This document shows positions 1-8,521 of a stretch of DNA of 64,000 bases, piece after piece (position 1 is the stretch's first letter; every line of letters begins with the position of its first letter). Both the position numbers and the translations under genes were made by a program. The DNA is from an uncultured Aquimarina sp. (GTDB lineage: Bacteria > Bacteroidota > Bacteroidia > Flavobacteriales > Flavobacteriaceae), in assembly GCA_947498595.1 (NCBI GenBank), contig CANMKX010000016.1, positions 48,056-112,055 of the forward strand. Direction: 5' to 3'. A model generated the notes under the pieces. That model worked only from the letters and a program-made list of their open reading frames with translations, was not told the origin of the DNA and made no database searches.

Positions 1-141
1 ACTCCCGACTTCGCTCTCAATGGTACTTCATCACTTAACACTGTGGCTTTACTAAAAGGTGCTTCAATATTAAGAGTACATGATGTCAAAGAAGTTGTAG
101 AATGTGTTTCTTTACTAACAGCTCTTAATTCGTCTCATTAA
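1..141 (+). CDS. folP: Dihydropteroate synthase, C-terminal fragment
   Basis: The window opens inside a reading frame whose last 46 codons end at TAA (139-141). The fragment contains GASILRVHDV, the typical end of dihydropteroate synthase, which joins p-aminobenzoate to hydroxymethyl-dihydropterin in folate synthesis. The arginine and histidine of RVHDV belong to the family's last conserved motif. The start lies outside the window. cdaA follows on the same strand after 61 bases, and folP next to cdaA is a familiar pairing in Bacteroidota, which supports the call. Confidence 0.85.
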   Translation, partial: TPDFALNGTSSLNTVALLKGASILRVHDVKEVVECVSLLTALNSSH

Positions 142-202
142 TTTTGTATGTAAGAGAGTTTGCTTTTATTTTTTTCTATTTTTACACTAAAGACAACTCT
201 AT

Positions 203-979
203 TTGGATTTAATAAACCTCAGAATATTAGATGTACTAGATATCACTCTAGTTGCAGTATTACTATATTATGTATATAAGTTAGTAAAAGGTACTGCTGC
301 TATCCATATTTTTATTGGTATCGTTATTATTTACCTCGTTTGGAAATTAACGCAATTTCTAGCCATGGAAATGTTAAGTAGCGTACTAGGTGAGTTTATT
401 GGAGTAGGAATGTTCGCTCTTATCGTCGTTTTTCAACAAGAGATAAGAAAATTTCTCTTAATGATTGGTTCTACTAATTTTGCTCGAAGGCGTGCTTTTT
501 TACGGCAATTAAAATTTATGCGAGATATTCCTAAAGATACCATTCATGATGTTAAATCTATCATTCAAGCTTGTAACACCATGGGAAATTCTTTTACTGG
601 TGCTTTAATCATTATTAAAAGAAGTACACCTCTTGATTTTATAAAAACTACTGGAGATACAATGAACATTCAAGTTAATGCTCCTATTATAGAAAGTGTT
701 TTTTATAAAAACAGCACACTTCATGATGGAGCAATGGTTATTGAGAATAATACAATTGTAGCTACGCGTGTCATTCTTCCTGTATCTAATGATCGAGCTA
801 TCCCTTTGCGTTTTGGATTACGACATAGAGCAGCTATGGGTATTACCGAAAAAACTGATGCTCTAGCACTTGTTGTAAGCGAAGAAACAGGTCAGATATC
901 TTACATCAAAAACGGGGAGTTTATTATTTTTAAATCAAACGAAGAACTCATCGAAAAACTTACTGAAGATTTATCATAA
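203..979 (+). CDS. cdaA: Diadenylate cyclase CdaA (DisA_N domain, membrane-bound)
   Basis: This 258-residue protein makes cyclic di-AMP from two ATP at the inner membrane. Three hydrophobic helices fill residues 10-80, followed by a cytoplasmic DAC domain at about 95-255. The catalytic motifs are intact: DGA at 175-177 and RHR at 207-209. The start is TTG (203-205): the protein then begins MDLINLRILD, as expected for the family, and no ATG lies near this position. The last base of its stop is the first base of the next ATG (TAATG), so the two are translationally coupled. c-di-AMP controls osmolyte transport and wall homeostasis in other bacteria; the role here is inferred. Confidence 0.93.
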   Translation: MDLINLRILDVLDITLVAVLLYYVYKLVKGTAAIHIFIGIVIIYLVWKLTQFLAMEMLSSVLGEFIGVGMFALIVVFQQEIRKFLLMIGSTNFARRRAFLRQLKFMRDIPKDTIHDVKSIIQACNTMGNSFTGALIIIKRSTPLDFIKTTGDTMNIQVNAPIIESVFYKNSTLHDGAMVIENNTIVATRVILPVSNDRAIPLRFGLRHRAAMGITEKTDALALVVSEETGQISYIKNGEFIIFKSNEELIEKLTEDLS

Positions 980-1764
980 TGAATAGTTTATCACCAATCA
1001 ATATTTGCAAAAACTGTAATCAAACACTTAAAACATATGATTTGTTTTGTTTTAAATGTGGTGCTAAAAAAATTACGTATCGTATTACTTTAAAACATTT
1101 ATTACAAGAAACTAGTCAACGTCTTTTTAGTGTTGACAATTCAATTTTCAGGACTTTTAAAGATTTATGTGTTGCTCCAGAAAAAGTTATTGATGGTTAT
1201 ATTAATGGTTTAAGAAAACGTTATATAAATGCTTTTAGTTACTTTGCAATATCCTTAACAGCTACTGGACTATTTTCTTTTATTATTAAAAAATTTTCAA
1301 TTAATCTATTGCCCGGTTTTTCTAAAGAATCAATAGATGCTGGCGAATTCGCATTTAATTTTATATCTGAATACCAATCTTTTATTTCTTTTCTTTCTAT
1401 TCCTCTGATTGCACTAATATCTTTAGTTGTTTTTCATAATTATAAAAAATACAACTATATAGAACATATCATTATATATTTATACGCATACTCACATATC
1501 ACAACTATAATTAGTTTTCTCATTATAGCTATGAGCCTACTTAATCTGAACCCTAATATTATTATGATAACTTCTTATGGTCAATTTTTAATTTACACCT
1601 TATATATAGGATTTACCTTAAAAAGATTATTTGTTCTTAGCTTTAAAAAGATATTATTAAAAACATTACTATTTACTCTTATCTCTTCAATTTTATTATT
1701 AGTTTTTAGCTTATTAATATCCTTAATCGCTATTAAATACAATCTTGTGCAAATACCTAATTAA
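979..1764 (+). CDS. DUF3667-like zinc-ribbon membrane protein, function unknown
   Basis: The 261-residue protein begins with a zinc-ribbon-like pair of CxxC motifs (CKNC and CFKC, residues about 10-28). A short amphipathic region with TFKD and YINGLRKRY follows, and then five or so membrane helices from residue 85 on. This layout fits the DUF3667 group of Bacteroidota membrane proteins. It overlaps cdaA by one base and so probably shares its transcript. The 3' end overlaps the convergent ABC transporter gene by four bases, with no terminator between them. The function is unknown; a regulatory or transport role next to c-di-AMP synthesis is only a guess. Confidence 0.6.
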   Translation: MNSLSPINICKNCNQTLKTYDLFCFKCGAKKITYRITLKHLLQETSQRLFSVDNSIFRTFKDLCVAPEKVIDGYINGLRKRYINAFSYFAISLTATGLFSFIIKKFSINLLPGFSKESIDAGEFAFNFISEYQSFISFLSIPLIALISLVVFHNYKKYNYIEHIIIYLYAYSHITTIISFLIIAMSLLNLNPNIIMITSYGQFLIYTLYIGFTLKRLFVLSFKKILLKTLLFTLISSILLLVFSLLISLIAIKYNLVQIPN

Positions 1765-3530
1765 TTCATATTTTCAACTCCTGCAAATTGCACTTCATAT
1801 AAATTCTTGTAATATCCTTGTGGCATTGCTAACAATTCTTGATGATTTCCTTGCTCAACAATTTCTCCTTTATCCATTACAATAATTGTATCTGCTTGCT
1901 TTATGGTAGCTAATCTATGTGCTATAACAATAGAAGTTCTTCCTTTTGTAATCTTATCTGTTGCTTCTTGAATTAATTGCTCACTATGCGAATCAATTGA
2001 AGAAGTAGCTTCGTCTAATATTAAAATACTAGGATTAGTAACATATGCTCTCAAAAAAGAAATTAGTTGTCGTTGTCCTGACGATAACATTGCTCCTCTT
2101 TCTTTTACATTATACTGATAACCTCCTGGTAAGCTCATTATAAAATCGTGTATTCCAATTTCTTTTGCAGCTTGATATACTTTCTCTTCAGATATCTCTG
2201 AATTTTTTAAAGTTATATTATTATAAATTGTATCTGCAAATAAAAAGACATCTTGTAATACTAACGCTATATGATTACGCAATGCATTTAATGTTATCTC
2301 TTTTATATTTACATCATCAATTGCTATAGTTCCGCTATTAATTTCGTAAAAACGATTTAGTAAATTAATAATTGTAGACTTACCTGCTCCTGTAGATCCT
2401 ACAATTGCAACTGTTTGCCCTTTTTCTACCTTAAATGAAATACCTTTTACAACTTCTTCATCTTTTAAATATCCAAAACGAACATTTTCAAACGTGATGA
2501 TTCCATTTATTGATTCTGGTGTTAATAATCCATTGTCTTCAATTTTTGATTCGGTATCTAATACTTCGAAAACACGATTTGCAGCAATCATCCCCATTTG
2601 CAGCGTATTAAATTTATCTGCTATTTGTCTTAAGGGTCTAAATAACATTTGAGACAATTCTATAAATGCAATGACAGTACCCAGAGTTATCACATCTCCT
2701 TGTGCAGCTTTTAATCCTCCAAACCATACAACTAAACCTATTGTTATCGAACTTGACATTTCTGCTATTGGAAAGAAAATAGAATTATACCAAACAGTTC
2801 TTACCCATCCTTTTTTATGTTTATCGTTAATCTCTTTAAATTTTTCATACTCGGTATCTTCTCTTGTAAATAGTTGTACTATTTTCATTCCAGTAATACG
2901 CTCTTGAACAAACGAATTAAGATTTGACACTTGTGTTCTTACTTCTTCAAAAGCTGTTTTCATTTTCTTCTGAAAAACTCTTGTAGCATATAATACCAAA
3001 GGTAAAACGACAAAAACTAATAAAGTAAGTTGCCAACTTTGATACAGCATAAATCCTAGTATAACCAGCATTTTAAGTAGGTCACTTATGATCATAAACA
3101 ATCCTTGGCTAAAAATACTTGCGATAGTTTCTATATCACTTACTGCACGAGTAACCAATCTCCCTACAGCAGACGTATCATAGTATTGCATTTTGAATGC
3201 TAGCATACGATCAAATAATTTTACTCGTATATCTCTGATTACATCTTGCCCTAATCGATTTGCAAAATAAATGAATAGAAATTGTACAATTACTTCTATC
3301 ATTAATACGCCTAGCATTAATGATATATAAAACCCTAACTGTTCATTATTTCTAACAACAATTGTTGTATCTATAGTTTGTTGTAATATGTATGGCCTTA
3401 ATACGCCAAACACTGATAATAGTATAGCTCCAATTGCTACAAAATAGAATATAACTTTATATTTATTTGTATATGCTAACAGTCTTTTAAACAACTTAAA
3501 ATCAAACGCATTTCCGTTTTTATCTGCCAT
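1761..3530 (-). CDS. ABC exporter, fused permease/ATPase (MsbA-type half transporter)
   Basis: The 589-residue protein has a six-helix ABC transmembrane domain (residues about 20-315) fused to an ATPase domain (about 345-580). Walker A is GSTGAGKST (378-386), the signature is LSSGQRQ (481-487), and Walker B is ILILDE (501-506) with the catalytic glutamate. It would work as a homodimer that exports lipid, drug or peptide with ATP; the sequence does not give the substrate. truA lies directly upstream with no spacer (the truA stop is at 3531-3533), so the two are one transcript. Closest functional relatives are MsbA/LmrA-type exporters. Confidence 0.88.
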   Translation of the reverse strand: MADKNGNAFDFKLFKRLLAYTNKYKVIFYFVAIGAILLSVFGVLRPYILQQTIDTTIVVRNNEQLGFYISLMLGVLMIEVIVQFLFIYFANRLGQDVIRDIRVKLFDRMLAFKMQYYDTSAVGRLVTRAVSDIETIASIFSQGLFMIISDLLKMLVILGFMLYQSWQLTLLVFVVLPLVLYATRVFQKKMKTAFEEVRTQVSNLNSFVQERITGMKIVQLFTREDTEYEKFKEINDKHKKGWVRTVWYNSIFFPIAEMSSSITIGLVVWFGGLKAAQGDVITLGTVIAFIELSQMLFRPLRQIADKFNTLQMGMIAANRVFEVLDTESKIEDNGLLTPESINGIITFENVRFGYLKDEEVVKGISFKVEKGQTVAIVGSTGAGKSTIINLLNRFYEINSGTIAIDDVNIKEITLNALRNHIALVLQDVFLFADTIYNNITLKNSEISEEKVYQAAKEIGIHDFIMSLPGGYQYNVKERGAMLSSGQRQLISFLRAYVTNPSILILDEATSSIDSHSEQLIQEATDKITKGRTSIVIAHRLATIKQADTIIVMDKGEIVEQGNHQELLAMPQGYYKNLYEVQFAGVENMN

Positions 3531-4280
3531 CTATTTATTTCGTATTGATTGTGGGTACCCTACTTTTATTAAATATAATCCGTGAGCTGGAACTGAATAT
3601 CCTGCTTTGCCTCGATCTTGACTTTCAATAATATCGTGTATATTATCAATTGGTATTTTTTCTTCTCCAATTTCAATCAAAGTTCCTACTATTGCTCTTA
3701 CCATATTTCGTAAAAAACGATTTGCTTCTATAGTAAAAACTAGTCGACCCCCTTCTTGTTTCCAATATGCTTTAGTTATAGTACAATTATACGTTTTTAC
3801 ATCTGTTTTTGATTTACTGAAGCATTTAAAATTCGTATAGTTTAACAACAATTTAGCAGCTTCATTCATTGCATCTACATTTAACGATGATCGTTTCATG
3901 TAATACGCTGCTTTAAGTGCAAATGGATCCTTATGTAATGTTATGTGATATTCATATGCTCGACTTGTTGCATCAAATCTTGCATGAGCATCATTATCAA
4001 CTTTATACACATCATGTATTGCTATTTGTGGTGGCAATATTGAATTTAACTTATATTTTAGATGATAAGTTTCCAACTCTTTTTCAACATCAAAATGTGC
4101 CATTATCTGTTTTGCATGCACTCCTGTATCTGTTCTTCCTGCACCTACAATTTGCACCCTAATTCTCAATAAAGTAGACAATGCTTTTTCTATTACTTCT
4201 TGTACTGATATTGCATTAGGTTGCACTTGCCAACCGTGATATGGTGTTCCGTTATATGAAAGTTCTAAAAAATATCTCAA
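3531..4280 (-). CDS. truA: tRNA pseudouridine synthase A
   Basis: This 249-residue enzyme converts uridines 38-40 of the tRNA anticodon stem to pseudouridine. The catalytic aspartate is D51 in GRTDTGVHA, and the N-terminal YNGTPYHGWQ and C-terminal FLRNMVR motifs are present. The start is TTG (4278-4280): it gives the family N-terminus MRYFLELSYNG, and no in-frame ATG lies immediately upstream. The ABC exporter gene begins directly after the stop. A TATCTTTG promoter element lies about 35 bases upstream (4315-4322). Confidence 0.93.
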   Translation of the reverse strand: MRYFLELSYNGTPYHGWQVQPNAISVQEVIEKALSTLLRIRVQIVGAGRTDTGVHAKQIMAHFDVEKELETYHLKYKLNSILPPQIAIHDVYKVDNDAHARFDATSRAYEYHITLHKDPFALKAAYYMKRSSLNVDAMNEAAKLLLNYTNFKCFSKSKTDVKTYNCTITKAYWKQEGGRLVFTIEANRFLRNMVRAIVGTLIEIGEEKIPIDNIHDIIESQDRGKAGYSVPAHGLYLIKVGYPQSIRNK

Positions 4281-4314
4281 TCTAATATGGTATTTTTGCT
4301 CAAAAATCGAATTA

Positions 4315-4322
4315 CAAAGATA
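4315..4322 (-). promoter_or_regulatory. Candidate -7 promoter element for truA
   Basis: The minus strand reads TATCTTTG, an exact match to the Bacteroidota -7 consensus TAnnTTTG. Transcription would start near 4308, giving a leader of about 28 bases before the TTG start. No clear TTTG is found 19-20 bases upstream, so this is a half match. Confidence 0.4.
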
Positions 4323-4427
4323 GCTTTAATTAAGCTGAAAAAACATCCTTCGATTTTATTGTTTATTTATGTGCTCATTAGTTTTTTTGATAGTATAAAA
4401 AAACGATGAGTCCTTATTATTTTAGTT

Positions 4428-4922
4428 GTGAAAAAAATCCTTTTACTGAGTGATACTCATAGTTATATTGATGATCGAATTCTACATTATGTTAAAGATG
4501 CTGATGAGGTTTGGCATGCTGGAGATATCGGTGACTTAAGTGTTACTGATGCTATTCAATCCATAAAACCATTACGAGCTGTATATGGGAATATTGATGA
4601 TCACGTAGCTAGAGCTTCTTTTCCTTTACATCAACGTTTTATCTGTGAAGGAGTTTCTGTATGGATTACTCATATAGGTGGTTATCCTCCTAAATATAAT
4701 GTAAATACTAGAGAGGAAATTAAAACCAATCCTCCTAAATTATTTATTTGTGGTCACTCTCATATACTTAAAGTTATTCCTGATCCTAAATTAGGTCTTA
4801 TACACATGAACCCTGGTGCAGCCGGAACGCATGGTTTTCATAAAGTACGCACAATGCTTCGTTTTACTCTAGATAAGGGAAAGATTGAAAACCTTGAGGT
4901 CATTGAATTAGGAAAAAAATAA
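4428..4922 (+). CDS. YfcE-family metallophosphoesterase
   Basis: The 164-residue protein is a calcineurin-like phosphoesterase of the small YfcE/MJ0936 type. Metal-binding motifs are D9-x-H11, GDIGD (32-36), GN at 54-55 and GHSH (109-112). These place two divalent metals for phosphodiester hydrolysis; the natural substrate of the family is unclear. The start is GTG at 4428, followed by MKKILLLSDTH, the usual family start. The gene is divergent from truA and convergent with the speD-like gene, whose stop lies only three bases away. Confidence 0.88.
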   Translation: MKKILLLSDTHSYIDDRILHYVKDADEVWHAGDIGDLSVTDAIQSIKPLRAVYGNIDDHVARASFPLHQRFICEGVSVWITHIGGYPPKYNVNTREEIKTNPPKLFICGHSHILKVIPDPKLGLIHMNPGAAGTHGFHKVRTMLRFTLDKGKIENLEVIELGKK

Positions 4923-4925
4923 TTT

Positions 4926-5213
4926 CTATTTCTCCTTAAATTTTTCAAGTTTTGATTCGTTACAACTACTTAGCTCTATATATGACTTCTTTGATTCTGG
5001 AAATGTATGTATTGCTAAGTGGCTTTCTGCTAACAGCCAAAAGCAAGTATATCCTTTTACTGGAAAATGATACTCATCAAATTTCACTATTGTAAAACCT
5101 GCCTCAATAAGTCTTTTTTCATAAACTTCCTTAAGTATTTCTGGAGTTGTTTCTAGTACCCATTCTTGATGATTATAAATATTCGCTAAAACAATCTTTT
5201 CTTCAACTTTCAT
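4926..5213 (-). CDS. speD: Minimal S-adenosylmethionine decarboxylase-like protein (SpeD family)
   Basis: At 95 residues this is shorter than the roughly 120-130 of usual bacterial class 1b SpeD, yet the catalytic core is complete. The self-cleavage site is E63-S64, which generates the pyruvoyl group, followed by H69 and C84. The spacing (Ser+5, Ser+20) equals that of the Thermotoga enzyme (S63, H68, C83). The family makes decarboxylated SAM, the aminopropyl donor; some homologs have switched to ornithine or arginine. It is the last gene of a five-gene run, 15 bases after the aminopropyltransferase. The short C-terminus may mean altered oligomerization or substrate choice. Confidence 0.82.
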   Translation of the reverse strand: MKVEEKIVLANIYNHQEWVLETTPEILKEVYEKRLIEAGFTIVKFDEYHFPVKGYTCFWLLAESHLAIHTFPESKKSYIELSSCNESKLEKFKEK

Positions 5214-5228
5214 AATTCCCTTCTTTTC

Positions 5229-6803
5229 TTAATAAATATCCCAATTCCCCTTTAAATAGTATTTGTAAAGTACTGGATCGTGAATTCTATTGACTTTGAC
5301 AGAATCTTTCTTTTCTTGAAAAAATTCTTGTTTTCCAAATGACGTAATCAATTGCATTGCTTCATTATTGATCCACTTAGTTGACACCTTTGTAAATGTT
5401 AAAGATTGTAACTTTTCTTTTAATTGATGTGATGTCATAGTGTTATTTTTCACTCCCAAAATCCATCCCCATTCTCCCATAGATAAAACTTGATTATGCA
5501 TTGGAGTTGTTACAAAATTTGCAGATTCCATTGTTTTATTAATGCATTGATATGCCTTTGTAGCAAAATAAGGACTTCCTGCTTGCGTAACCAAAATGCC
5601 ATTAGGTCTTAATTTACGGTTACAAATTGTGTAAAATTCATGACTGTATAACCTCCCTAACTCTATGCTTCTAGGATCTGGTAAATCTATAATAATGACA
5701 TCATAAAATGTTCCTTGTTGTTTTTCTAAAAAAGTATATGCATCTTGGTTATAGATTTTAACCTTTTTATTAAAAAAAGAACCTTCATTTATTTCTTTTA
5801 GCACCGAATTTTCTTTTGCCAATCTTGTCATTTCCGGATCTAAGTCTACTAAATCTATTTGCTCTATCTCTTTATACTTTAAGAGTTCTCTTGCAGCGCA
5901 ACCATCTCCTCCTCCCAATATCAAGATATTTTTTGCATGCGGATATAACCCTAACGCTGGATGAATCAAAGGTTCGTGATACATTTCTTCATCTATTGAA
6001 CAAAATTGCAAATTTCCATTAAGGTATAACCAATGTTGATCTTTCCACTCTGTTAGTACTATTTTCTGATATTTCGTTTGCTTTGAATAAACAACTTTAT
6101 CTTTATATTTCTTTTGTTCTCCCCACAACACTACTGGTTTGGTATAAGCTAATCCTATACCTAAAAGAAGTACTGTAGAAATTATAATTGCTCTAACTCT
6201 TTTTCCTTGAGATGGTTTTAGTTTACTATACAGCATATATGTTACTATAATAGCAACACCTAAGTTTACAAATCCTAATACAAAAGGTGTGTATGTAAGC
6301 CCTAATAATGGTAATCCTATAAATCCAAAAAAAACTCCCCCTAATAAACTTCCGTAATAATCTTTTTCTAAGACAGAAGATATATTTGTTTTTAAATCTT
6401 CGTATTCTTCATTAATCCGAACAACTATAGGAATTTCTAATCCAATTAACAATCCAATAGTAACACATAGAAGATAAATAACCAGTTCATAGTAAAAAGA
6501 AACGGCTGCCAAGGTATAGACTATCATAGATGAAAAAGAGACAACTATTGACAAAATCACCTCTAGCCATAAAAATTTAGCAATCAAGTTACCTGAAGCC
6601 TTTTTACTTAATCTTGCTCCAATTCCCATAAAAAACAGCATCAGTGAAACAATCATTGTCCACTGGAATACTGAATTCCCTATAAAGTATGTTGCCAATG
6701 TTGACAATACATATTCTGCTACAATCCCCGCAAATCCAGTTGCAAAAATTGCTATTTTAAGAATATTTGAATTTCGTTTTAAATGTTTTTTTATAGTGCC
6801 CAT
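5229..6803 (-). CDS. Membrane-fused polyamine aminopropyltransferase (SpeE-like)
   Basis: The 524-residue protein joins about seven membrane helices (residues 15-220) to a cytoplasmic spermidine synthase fold (about 235-480). The SAM-site motif ILGGGDGCAARE, the acidic VDLDPEM loop and IIDLPDPRS, which carries the likely catalytic Asp, are all present. Soluble SpeE moves an aminopropyl group from decarboxylated SAM to putrescine. Here the catalytic domain is tied to the membrane, so the acceptor may be delivered through or lie near the bilayer. The start overlaps the end of the DUF350 gene by 13 bases. The acceptor and product are unknown. Confidence 0.82.
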   Translation of the reverse strand: MGTIKKHLKRNSNILKIAIFATGFAGIVAEYVLSTLATYFIGNSVFQWTMIVSLMLFFMGIGARLSKKASGNLIAKFLWLEVILSIVVSFSSMIVYTLAAVSFYYELVIYLLCVTIGLLIGLEIPIVVRINEEYEDLKTNISSVLEKDYYGSLLGGVFFGFIGLPLLGLTYTPFVLGFVNLGVAIIVTYMLYSKLKPSQGKRVRAIIISTVLLLGIGLAYTKPVVLWGEQKKYKDKVVYSKQTKYQKIVLTEWKDQHWLYLNGNLQFCSIDEEMYHEPLIHPALGLYPHAKNILILGGGDGCAARELLKYKEIEQIDLVDLDPEMTRLAKENSVLKEINEGSFFNKKVKIYNQDAYTFLEKQQGTFYDVIIIDLPDPRSIELGRLYSHEFYTICNRKLRPNGILVTQAGSPYFATKAYQCINKTMESANFVTTPMHNQVLSMGEWGWILGVKNNTMTSHQLKEKLQSLTFTKVSTKWINNEAMQLITSFGKQEFFQEKKDSVKVNRIHDPVLYKYYLKGNWDIY

Positions 6804-7672
6804 GTAATTAATACAGCTGATCCTATATATGCAAAAGCTTCTATTAATGCTGCTCCTACATTTGGTTTTTCTTGATGTGCTATTTCATCTGTTAATCGTT
6901 GTCCTGGTAATAATATTTTGTCTGCTATAACACGCATTACTGGTAACATTAATAATCCTAAAACGACTTCTACTCCAATTTCGACTAAAGTTGTGACCCA
7001 ATTTTCAAAATCTCCTAATAAAGCATTCATAACAACAATTGAAATAGCAACCATAGCTCCTGCCATTGCAACACCAGCTGCCACATTATCTTTCTCTATT
7101 TCTGCATGAATATCATATCCTATAAACTTTGCATATAATCTAGAGGTAATCATCATAATTATCATTCCTATAAACCAATAACCTATCGCTGTAATAGTAC
7201 CATGAATATATCCACCTCCACTTTCTCCTGTAATTGCTCCAAATAAGATCAATCCAGTAGCAATATAGGCACTACCTTCAATAACTCCTGTACCTACATT
7301 TTCATCTGTTATAATTTCCTTCTTAATGTCAAAAGCATCTGTTATAAATCTATTAACAATCCACACTGATATATTTAATAATAGCATTCCTAAGACACTA
7401 TAATACCCTATCGCTATCAAATCTTCTATCCATGACAGGCTTTCTCCTACAATAGCGGCACCTATTACAATCAGTAGTCCTGCAAAATAGCCTGTATAGG
7501 TAAAAGAAAAGGCTAAATTATCTTTCTCAACAAGTTCATAATTCACTTGTATTTTTTTGTGAATCATTTGATAAGTTAACTTCCCTATTGAAAAAACAAT
7601 AATCGCCAATAAAATATAACTCAATGATTTCAATAATTCCATCCAATGAAAATAATCTTCTACAAACTCCAT
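6791..7672 (-). CDS. DUF350 (YjfL-family) membrane protein with internal duplication
   Basis: The 293-residue protein has about eight membrane helices. Similar blocks (AxxYxxxGxLIxxGAxxGES in two places, each followed by a GY helix) indicate tandem DUF350 units. DUF350 proteins such as E. coli YjfL have no known activity but recur in clusters with ATP-grasp (YjfC-like) or polyamine-type genes. Here the gene lies between the lipoprotein and the membrane SpeE, overlapping the latter. A transport or membrane-scaffold role for the product of the enzymes is a reasonable inference, not shown by sequence. Confidence 0.8.
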   Translation of the reverse strand: MEFVEDYFHWMELLKSLSYILLAIIVFSIGKLTYQMIHKKIQVNYELVEKDNLAFSFTYTGYFAGLLIVIGAAIVGESLSWIEDLIAIGYYSVLGMLLLNISVWIVNRFITDAFDIKKEIITDENVGTGVIEGSAYIATGLILFGAITGESGGGYIHGTITAIGYWFIGMIIMMITSRLYAKFIGYDIHAEIEKDNVAAGVAMAGAMVAISIVVMNALLGDFENWVTTLVEIGVEVVLGLLMLPVMRVIADKILLPGQRLTDEIAHQEKPNVGAALIEAFAYIGSAVLITWAL

Positions 7673-7687
7673 GTATTTTTTTATTTA

Positions 7688-8521
7688 TTATTTACCAAAT
7701 CCTCCACCTCTAGATCTTGATGATGATCTAGAATAACGTGAACTATTTCTTTTTGTTTTTGAATATTGTGACCCTGATTTATATTTTCTGCTAGCACTAG
7801 AAGCTGCACTTCGTTTTACATTACTTCTAACCCTTTGTTTAAAAGTACTCGATTTGCTATTCCATCTAGAAGATGCAGATGATTTTGCTGTTGTAGATGA
7901 AGTTCCATATTTAGAATTCCCAGATCCGTAATAATTTTGCTTTCCTCTATAATTTCTATCATAATTACGATAGTCATTTCTATTATATCGATACGATGAT
8001 CCATAAAATAAATCACTCATGAATCTATATTGTCCATAAAACACCCAAAAAGAGCTTCCGTTAGAATGCGTTTGCCATCTTCCATATCGATCGTTTCCTA
8101 CATATTTATCATATCCAGCAGGTGTTGCTTTTTTATCCAAAACACCATTTTTCTTCGATAAAATTGTCATCCCTAAATTATCAACATGTTTCTCAAAAAA
8201 CACATCGCTAACTTTTAACCAATCGGTATTTTCTACAACAACATCTTGAGCTTTTCGAGAAGCATCATTTAATTGTGTAGAATCAACCTTAATTTGTGGT
8301 TTTTCAATTAAAATTCTGTATTTATGAAAATATGCTTTTTCAGACTCATTGTAATCCATATCTGCTAGGATTACACTATAATTAGGTTCGTTAATATATT
8401 TCGTAATTATTTGATCTAAAGGTGTTTTTTGATATGTTCTTTTCCTATCTGTTCCACAGGAATTAAACAATAACATCATTAATATCACATTACATAATAA
8501 TATAATTTTCTTATGCATCAT
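7688..8521 (-). CDS. DUF4247-like lipoprotein with basic Ser/Arg/Tyr-rich tail
   Basis: This 277-residue protein has a lipoprotein signal (lipobox LLFNSC, Cys22). A conserved-looking domain (about 30-170) contains YVGNDRYGRWQ and SFWVFYGQYRFMSDLF, which resemble DUF4247. From residue 170 it becomes low-complexity, rich in Ser, Arg, Lys, Tyr, Asn and Gly, and it ends in SRSRGGGFGK. The start ATG shares one base with the stop of the DUF4178 gene (TAATG), and a second ATG follows one codon later. It is likely exported and lipid-anchored, with a disordered cationic tail. The function is unknown; the neighbours point to the polyamine-like pathway. Confidence 0.62.
   Translation of the reverse strand: MMHKKIILLCNVILMMLLFNSCGTDRKRTYQKTPLDQIITKYINEPNYSVILADMDYNESEKAYFHKYRILIEKPQIKVDSTQLNDASRKAQDVVVENTDWLKVSDVFFEKHVDNLGMTILSKKNGVLDKKATPAGYDKYVGNDRYGRWQTHSNGSSFWVFYGQYRFMSDLFYGSSYRYNRNDYRNYDRNYRGKQNYYGSGNSKYGTSSTTAKSSASSRWNSKSSTFKQRVRSNVKRSAASSASRKYKSGSQYSKTKRNSSRYSRSSSRSRGGGFGK

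Noticed and set aside
4926..5213. SpeD gene as a truncated pseudogene
   Set aside because: All three catalytic residues and their spacing are kept and the gene is tightly packed in a cluster, so it is more likely functional.
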